Part shown: positions 33,523 through 37,010 of the stretch, in pieces
How positions within the stretch are numbered: the first letter of the stretch is position 1
Layout of the letters: each line of letters opens with the position of its first letter
Translations under genes and position numbers: made by a program
Assembly (NCBI GenBank): GCA_017616675.1
Contig: JAFZXR010000040.1
Location: 1 to 37,010 of the forward strand
Source of the DNA: Bacteroidales bacterium
GTDB taxonomy: Bacteria > Bacteroidota > Bacteroidia > Bacteroidales > F082
Length of the DNA stretch: 37,010 nucleotides
Direction of reading: 5' to 3'
The notes under the pieces: model-generated
What the model was told of the DNA's origin: nothing
Seen by the model: the letters and a program-made list of their open reading frames with translations, nothing else
The model's database searches: none

Positions 33523-34689
33523 TTAGCTAAAATAGTCTCTTATTTTGTCGAAAACGCCTTTGTCGCCGGCTCCTGGCTTCGGCTTGAAGTTCTCGCTGTT
33601 GAGCAAGTCCTGCATCATCTTTTCCTCGTCTTTCGACAGCTTCTTCGGTGTCCAAACGTTGAGGTTGATGATGAGGTCGCCGACTCTGCGGCTGTTAACC
33701 TCAGGCAGTCCTTTGCCTTTCACCCTGAGGATGTCGCCGCTCTGTGCTCCGGCCGGAATCTTGATGTTGACGCGTCCGTTGAGACATGGCACGTCGACGT
33801 TGCAGCCCAGCACAGCTTGCGGGAAGCTGATGAAGAGGTTATGGATGAGGTTGTTGCCGTCGCGTTCGAAGTCTTTGTGTTTTGCTTCTTCGATGAGTAT
33901 GAGAAGGTCGCCAGCTACGCCGTTACGTGCGCCGGCGTTGCCTTTGCCGCGCACCGACAGCTGCATCCCATCGGCAACGCCGGCGGGGATGTCGAGCTCG
34001 ATGACCTCTTCGCCTTTGACGATGCCGTCGCCATTACATGCCGAGCATTTCTTCTTTATCACCTTGCCTTCGCCACCGCATGTGGGGCAGGTGGTGACCT
34101 GTGTGAAGAAGCTCGAGCGCATCACACGCTGTCCCTTGCCGCCACAGCTCTTACACGTCTCCATGACGCCGTCTTCGGAGCCGCTGCCGTGACATTTCTG
34201 ACATGTCACATATTTGTTGACTTTTATCTTTTTCTTCACGCCGGTGCTGATCTCCTCGAGTGTGAGCTTCACGCGCACACGCAGGTTGGAGCCACGGTAG
34301 ACAGGCTTCTGCTGACCGCCGCCAAAGCCGCCGCCGAAGCCGCTGCCGAAGTTAAAGCCAAAACCTCCTCCACCACCGAAGCCGCCTCCAAAGAGGTCGC
34401 CGAGGATGTCGCCAAACTGACTGAAAATATCGTTGACCGACGCGCCGCTGAAGTCCTGTCCGTTGACACCGGCATGACCATAACGGTCGTAACGCGCGCG
34501 CTTGTCAGGATCGCTGAGCACGTCGTAAGCCTCTGCCGCCTCCTTGAACTTCTCCTCAGCCTCTTTGTCACCCGGATTTCTGTCAGGGTGATACTGCAAG
34601 GCCTTCTTGCGGTAGGCTTTCTTTATCTCATCGGCTGTAGCGTTTTTCGCTACCTCCAGCACTTCGTAGTAATCTCGTTTTTCTGCCAT
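33523..34689 (-). CDS. dnaJ: Chaperone DnaJ (Hsp40)
   Basis: DnaJ delivers unfolded clients to DnaK and stimulates its ATPase. The 388-residue protein has the full type I layout: J domain with H34-P-D36, a Gly/Phe-rich linker (about residues 90-125, extreme in Gly), the zinc-binding domain with four CxxCxGxG motifs ([32 protein letters not shown]), and two beta-sandwich client-binding domains. dnaK is not in this window. It lies 69 bases downstream of grpE, the gap holding a palindromic repeat, and is followed by an ABC-2 transporter pair. Confidence 0.96.
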   Translation of the reverse strand: MAEKRDYYEVLEVAKNATADEIKKAYRKKALQYHPDRNPGDKEAEEKFKEAAEAYDVLSDPDKRARYDRYGHAGVNGQDFSGASVNDIFSQFGDILGDLFGGGFGGGGGFGFNFGSGFGGGFGGGQQKPVYRGSNLRVRVKLTLEEISTGVKKKIKVNKYVTCQKCHGSGSEDGVMETCKSCGGKGQRVMRSSFFTQVTTCPTCGGEGKVIKKKCSACNGDGIVKGEEVIELDIPAGVADGMQLSVRGKGNAGARNGVAGDLLILIEEAKHKDFERDGNNLIHNLFISFPQAVLGCNVDVPCLNGRVNIKIPAGAQSGDILRVKGKGLPEVNSRRVGDLIINLNVWTPKKLSKDEEKMMQDLLNSENFKPKPGAGDKGVFDKIRDYFS

Positions 34690-34724
34690 AATTTAATGAT
34701 TTTTTTGCTAATTAAACCATCGAC

Positions 34725-34758
34725 AATGTACGGACGCGGCGTGCCACGTCCCTACAAT
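34725..34758. repeat. 34-bp palindromic repeat, same family as 28072-28105
   Basis: TGTACGGACG (34727-34736) and CGTCCCTACA (34747-34756) pair with one mismatch around a CGGCGTGCCA centre that can itself form GGC/GCC pairs. Compared base by base with the minus strand of 28072-28105, 26 of 34 positions agree. It starts right after the grpE stop codon, within the grpE-dnaJ gap, and has no T-run, so it is not an obvious terminator. Confidence 0.7.
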
Positions 34759-35313
34759 CTAACAACCAACAACAACTCTAGCGTAGCGAATCACTTTTCC
34801 GTTCAATTTATAACCTTTCTGAACGACATCAATCACCTTGTCTTTCATGTCTTCCGAAGGAGCAGGAATCTGTGTCAGCGCCTCGTGCTCGTCGGTGTTG
34901 AACGGCTCGCCGGTGGCTTTGATTTCTTCAAGACCTTTTTGTTCTAAAGTACGTTTTAACTTATTGTAAATCAACATCATACCTTCGTAATGGGTCTTGT
35001 CTTCATTCTGTTCCATAGTCGGAAGGGCTCGCTCGAAGTCGTCGAGGATCGGCAACAAAGCCAAAATGGTGCTTTCAGCCGCCGTTTTTATCAGTTCGAT
35101 TTTCTCGTTGGCAGTACGCTTGCGATAATTGTCATATTCTGAATACAAACGGAGGTATTTGTCATTCAACTCGTTGAATTTTTCTTCGAAATTCTCGGTT
35201 TTTTCCTCTTTGACTTCAGCTTTCTCGTTGTTCTCTTTTACTTTTTCATCTTCGCTAACAGGTTGATTATCAGCTTTTTGATGAAATTTTTTATTCTTTT
35301 TGTTTTCTCCCAT
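34759..35313 (-). CDS. grpE: Nucleotide exchange factor GrpE
   Basis: GrpE releases ADP from DnaK and so resets the Hsp70 cycle. I start at the ATG at 35311-35313 (MGENKKNKKF, 184 residues): the frame is open further upstream, but the extra residues would come from the AT-rich, terminator-bearing gap. The N-terminal ~50 residues are charged and probably disordered, then a long coiled coil (NELNDKYLRLYSEYDNYRKR) and the small beta domain with the GrpE signature GYKLNGKVIRYARVVVG. The stop codon is followed at once by the palindromic repeat at 34725-34758, then dnaJ. Confidence 0.94.
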   Translation of the reverse strand: MGENKKNKKFHQKADNQPVSEDEKVKENNEKAEVKEEKTENFEEKFNELNDKYLRLYSEYDNYRKRTANEKIELIKTAAESTILALLPILDDFERALPTMEQNEDKTHYEGMMLIYNKLKRTLEQKGLEEIKATGEPFNTDEHEALTQIPAPSEDMKDKVIDVVQKGYKLNGKVIRYARVVVGC

Positions 35314-35361
35314 GATATATTTTGTTTTACTTTTATTCAGTAATATTAATAAGGTACAATC

Positions 35362-35401
35362 AAAAAGCATGCCAAAACGATTTTTGTGTCATTTTGGCAT
35401 G
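35362..35401 (-). terminator. Intrinsic terminator of murA
   Basis: On the minus strand CATGCCAAAA (35401-35392) pairs perfectly with TTTTGGCATG (35377-35368) around a 14-base loop, then comes CTTTTTG with a T-run at 35366-35362. It lies 23 bases after the murA stop and before grpE, so grpE needs its own promoter; I could not identify one with a good -7 box. Confidence 0.7.
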
Positions 35402-35424
35402 AAAAAATTTAATATTTGTGTTTT

Positions 35425-36735
35425 TTACAGTCGTTCTATCTTTGCGCCGAGCTGGTTGAGACGCTTGTCGATGTCCTGATAGCCTCGGTCGATCTGGTCG
35501 ATGTTGTCGATTATCGAGGTGCCTTCTGCCGACAGCGCTGCTATGAGCAATGCCACGCCTGCGCGGATATCGGGCGATGCCATCTTCGTTGCCTTGAGCT
35601 GATGACTTCTGTCGAGTCCGATGATGTTGGCACGGTGCGGGTCGCAGAGTATTATCTGCGCGCCCATGTCGATGAGCTTATCGACGAAGAACAGACGGCT
35701 CTCGAACATCTTCTGATGGATGAGCACGGTGCCTTTGGCCTGCGTCGCCACCACGAGAACGATACTGATAAGGTCGGGCGTGAAGCCTGGCCATGGCGCG
35801 TCGGCTATGGTGAGGATACTGCCGTCGAGGAAGGTCTCCACCTGGTAGTGTTCCTGTGCCGGGATGTGGATGTCGTCGCCTATAAACTCCATCTTGATGC
35901 CGAGTTTCTTGAAGGTGCTCGGGATGATGCCGAGATCTTTGATTCCTGCGTCTTTTATGGTGATGTCGGAGCCTGTCATGGCAGCCAGTCCGATGAATGA
36001 GCCCACCTCGATCATGTCGGCGAGCAGTCGGTGTGTGGTGCCGTGGAGTTTCTCTACTCCGGTGATTTTCAGTAAGTTAGAGCCAATGCCCTCGATCTTT
36101 GCGCCCATGGCGGTGAGCATGCGGCAGAGCTGCACCAGATATGGCTCGCATGCTGCGTTGAAGATGGTGGTGGTGCCTTTGGCCATCACCGCTGCCATCA
36201 CGATGTTGGCGGTACCTGTCACCGAAGCCTCGTCGAGAAGCATGTAAGTGCCTTTGAGTCCGTCTTTCGGCGCCACCAAGCGGTATACGTGTTCCATACC
36301 CACGGTCTCCATCGTGGCACCGAGGTTCATCAGTCCGATGAGGTGGGTGTCGAGACGACGGCGGCCGATCTTATCGCCGCCCGGACGCGGCATATAACCC
36401 ATGCCGAAACGTGCCAATAGCGGACCGAGTATCATCACCGAGCCACGCAGCTTGGTGGCGCGCTCGTGGAAGTCCTTGGTGTCGAAATAATCATGGTTGA
36501 TGCTGTCGGCCTGTAACACCACCTCGCTCTTGCTCTTGCGGTCGACTTTCACGCCCATGCCCTTCATGAGGTCGATGAGGTTGTTGATGTCGAGGATGTC
36601 GGGGAGGTTGGTGATGGTCACCGGTTCGTCGGTGAGGAGAGCGGCGCAAAGTACCTGCATCGCCTCGTTTTTCGCACCCTGCGGGATGATGGTGCCGTGG
36701 AGCTTATTGCCTCCTGTAACTCTAAATGATGCCAT
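35425..36735 (-). CDS. murA: UDP-N-acetylglucosamine 1-carboxyvinyltransferase
   Basis: MurA adds enolpyruvate from PEP to UDP-GlcNAc, the first committed step of peptidoglycan synthesis. The 436-residue protein is full length, with the inside-out barrel motifs AKNEAMQVL near residue 21, LRGSVMILGPLLARFG near residue 97, and DTHLIGLMNLGA. At the site of E. coli Cys115, where PGGCTIG is expected, it reads PGG-D121-KIG (codon GAT at 36373-36375). Asp here keeps activity but blocks alkylation by fosfomycin in other species. The start lies 3 bases after the stop of the DUF4290 gene, so the two are co-transcribed. Confidence 0.96.
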   Translation of the reverse strand: MASFRVTGGNKLHGTIIPQGAKNEAMQVLCAALLTDEPVTITNLPDILDINNLIDLMKGMGVKVDRKSKSEVVLQADSINHDYFDTKDFHERATKLRGSVMILGPLLARFGMGYMPRPGGDKIGRRRLDTHLIGLMNLGATMETVGMEHVYRLVAPKDGLKGTYMLLDEASVTGTANIVMAAVMAKGTTTIFNAACEPYLVQLCRMLTAMGAKIEGIGSNLLKITGVEKLHGTTHRLLADMIEVGSFIGLAAMTGSDITIKDAGIKDLGIIPSTFKKLGIKMEFIGDDIHIPAQEHYQVETFLDGSILTIADAPWPGFTPDLISIVLVVATQAKGTVLIHQKMFESRLFFVDKLIDMGAQIILCDPHRANIIGLDRSHQLKATKMASPDIRAGVALLIAALSAEGTSIIDNIDQIDRGYQDIDKRLNQLGAKIERL

Positions 36736-36738
36736 GAC

Positions 36739-37010
36739 TTAGTTTTTTCTGTTTGGACGATTCGGGTTATTTTGTTTTGCCTGCGGCTGATTGTTCTTTT
36801 TCTTAGCGTTGTTTTGCTTCTTCTTCGCCTGATTCTGCTGGTTCTGCGGCTTGTTCAGGATCTCGTTGGTAGGGGTGAGCTTGGTGTCCATCGGGAGCAC
36901 TATCTCCTCGCCGGAGATCTTATACAGGTCGTCGAGGATAAGCAGGTCGTTGACGGTGTCGCGGTTCCAGTTGAGATAGTCGCGTTTCATCTGGTTGGCG
37001 ATGTTGATGA
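36739..37010 (-). CDS. DUF4290-family protein (C-terminal part, cut by window edge)
   Basis: Only the last ~90 codons are in the window; the frame stays open to the right edge. The visible part reads IANQMKRDYLNWNRDTVNDLLIL, quoted here as IANQMKRDYLNW and NRDTVNDLL, which fits the end of the Bacteroidota DUF4290 family, followed by a tail extremely rich in Asn, Gln, Lys and Pro (about 40 residues). Such tails are typically disordered and basic. The function is unknown. I recall DUF4290 genes lying next to murA in Bacteroidota, as here, which suggests a link to the cell envelope or simply a stable operon. Confidence 0.75.
   Translation of the reverse strand, partial: INIANQMKRDYLNWNRDTVNDLLILDDLYKISGEEIVLPMDTKLTPTNEILNKPQNQQNQAKKKQNNAKKKNNQPQAKQNNPNRPNRKN

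Noticed and set aside
33817..34947. Open frame of 376 codons on the plus strand, antisense to dnaJ and grpE
   Set aside because: The opposite strand encodes clear dnaJ and grpE. The antisense product is a low-complexity Ala/Val/Asp-rich shadow without motifs.
35314..35370. Start of grpE further upstream
   Set aside because: The extra residues would come from the AT-rich gap and would reach into the murA terminator stem; GrpE begins well at 35313.
35368..35401. A CIRCE-type heat-shock operator in front of grpE
   Set aside because: The inverted repeat CATGCCAAAA/TTTTGGCATG is unlike TTAGCACTC-N9-GAGTGCTAA and its T-run fits a murA terminator.

Overview
The window is a dense, gene-rich stretch of chromosome from a member of the Bacteroidota, most likely Bacteroidales. 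The evidence is: several intergenic regions carry the Bacteroidota -7 promoter box TAnnTTTG, two of them with a TTG/TTTG box exactly 19 bases upstream; one secreted protein ends in a type IX secretion (T9SS) C-terminal sorting domain; SecD and SecF are fused; and lineage-typical families are present (DUF5606, DUF4290, long Bacteroidota-type PurM, a PorE-like OmpA protein). I see no rRNA, tRNA, CRISPR array, phage or conjugation gene, and no stretch over 300 bases without a gene.

Layout, left to right. (1) 1-3738, minus: lpdA, a membrane-anchored lytic transglycosylase, and uvrA (cut by the window edge). (2) 3917-9942, plus: a small unknown protein, purB, an MsbA-like ABC exporter, a DUF5606 protein, then pyrK-pyrD. 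(3) 9955-10974, minus: murB. (4) 11051-13286, plus: two overlapping glycosyltransferase genes. (5) 13275-17758, minus: htpG, lemA, a TPM-domain protein, a four-helix-bundle (S23/IVP-type) gene inside a repeat-bounded element, and an ftsE-type ATPase gene. (6) 17975-22503, plus: a methyltransferase of unknown substrate, a branched-chain aminotransferase (ilvE), an Omp28-like T9SS cargo protein and a hot-dog thioesterase. (7) 22500-28000, minus: a large PorE-like OmpA protein, purM, prfA and pyrF. (8) 28122-31214, minus: secDF with a canonical promoter. (9) 31332-37010, minus: a DUF4290 gene (cut by the edge), murA, then grpE, dnaJ and an ABC-2 transporter pair.

Most of the content is core metabolism and cell maintenance. 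UMP synthesis is represented by pyrK, pyrD and pyrF, purine synthesis by purB and purM, peptidoglycan by murA, murB and a transglycosylase, envelope and secretion by secDF, the T9SS cargo protein and the OmpA protein, and protein folding by htpG, dnaJ and grpE. Four junctions use the same one-base stop/start overlap (TAATG), so translation is probably coupled there.

The least ordinary features are: a 502-bp unit (13949-14450) with 7-bp inverted ends TAATGTG/CACATTA and inward-facing arrays of mini-hairpins around a four-helix-bundle gene; the OmpA protein, whose last 100 residues look like a retropepsin-type domain with a broken DTG motif; MurA with Asp instead of Cys at the fosfomycin-target position; and dispersed palindromic repeats at 17791-17882, 28072-28105 and 34725-34758.
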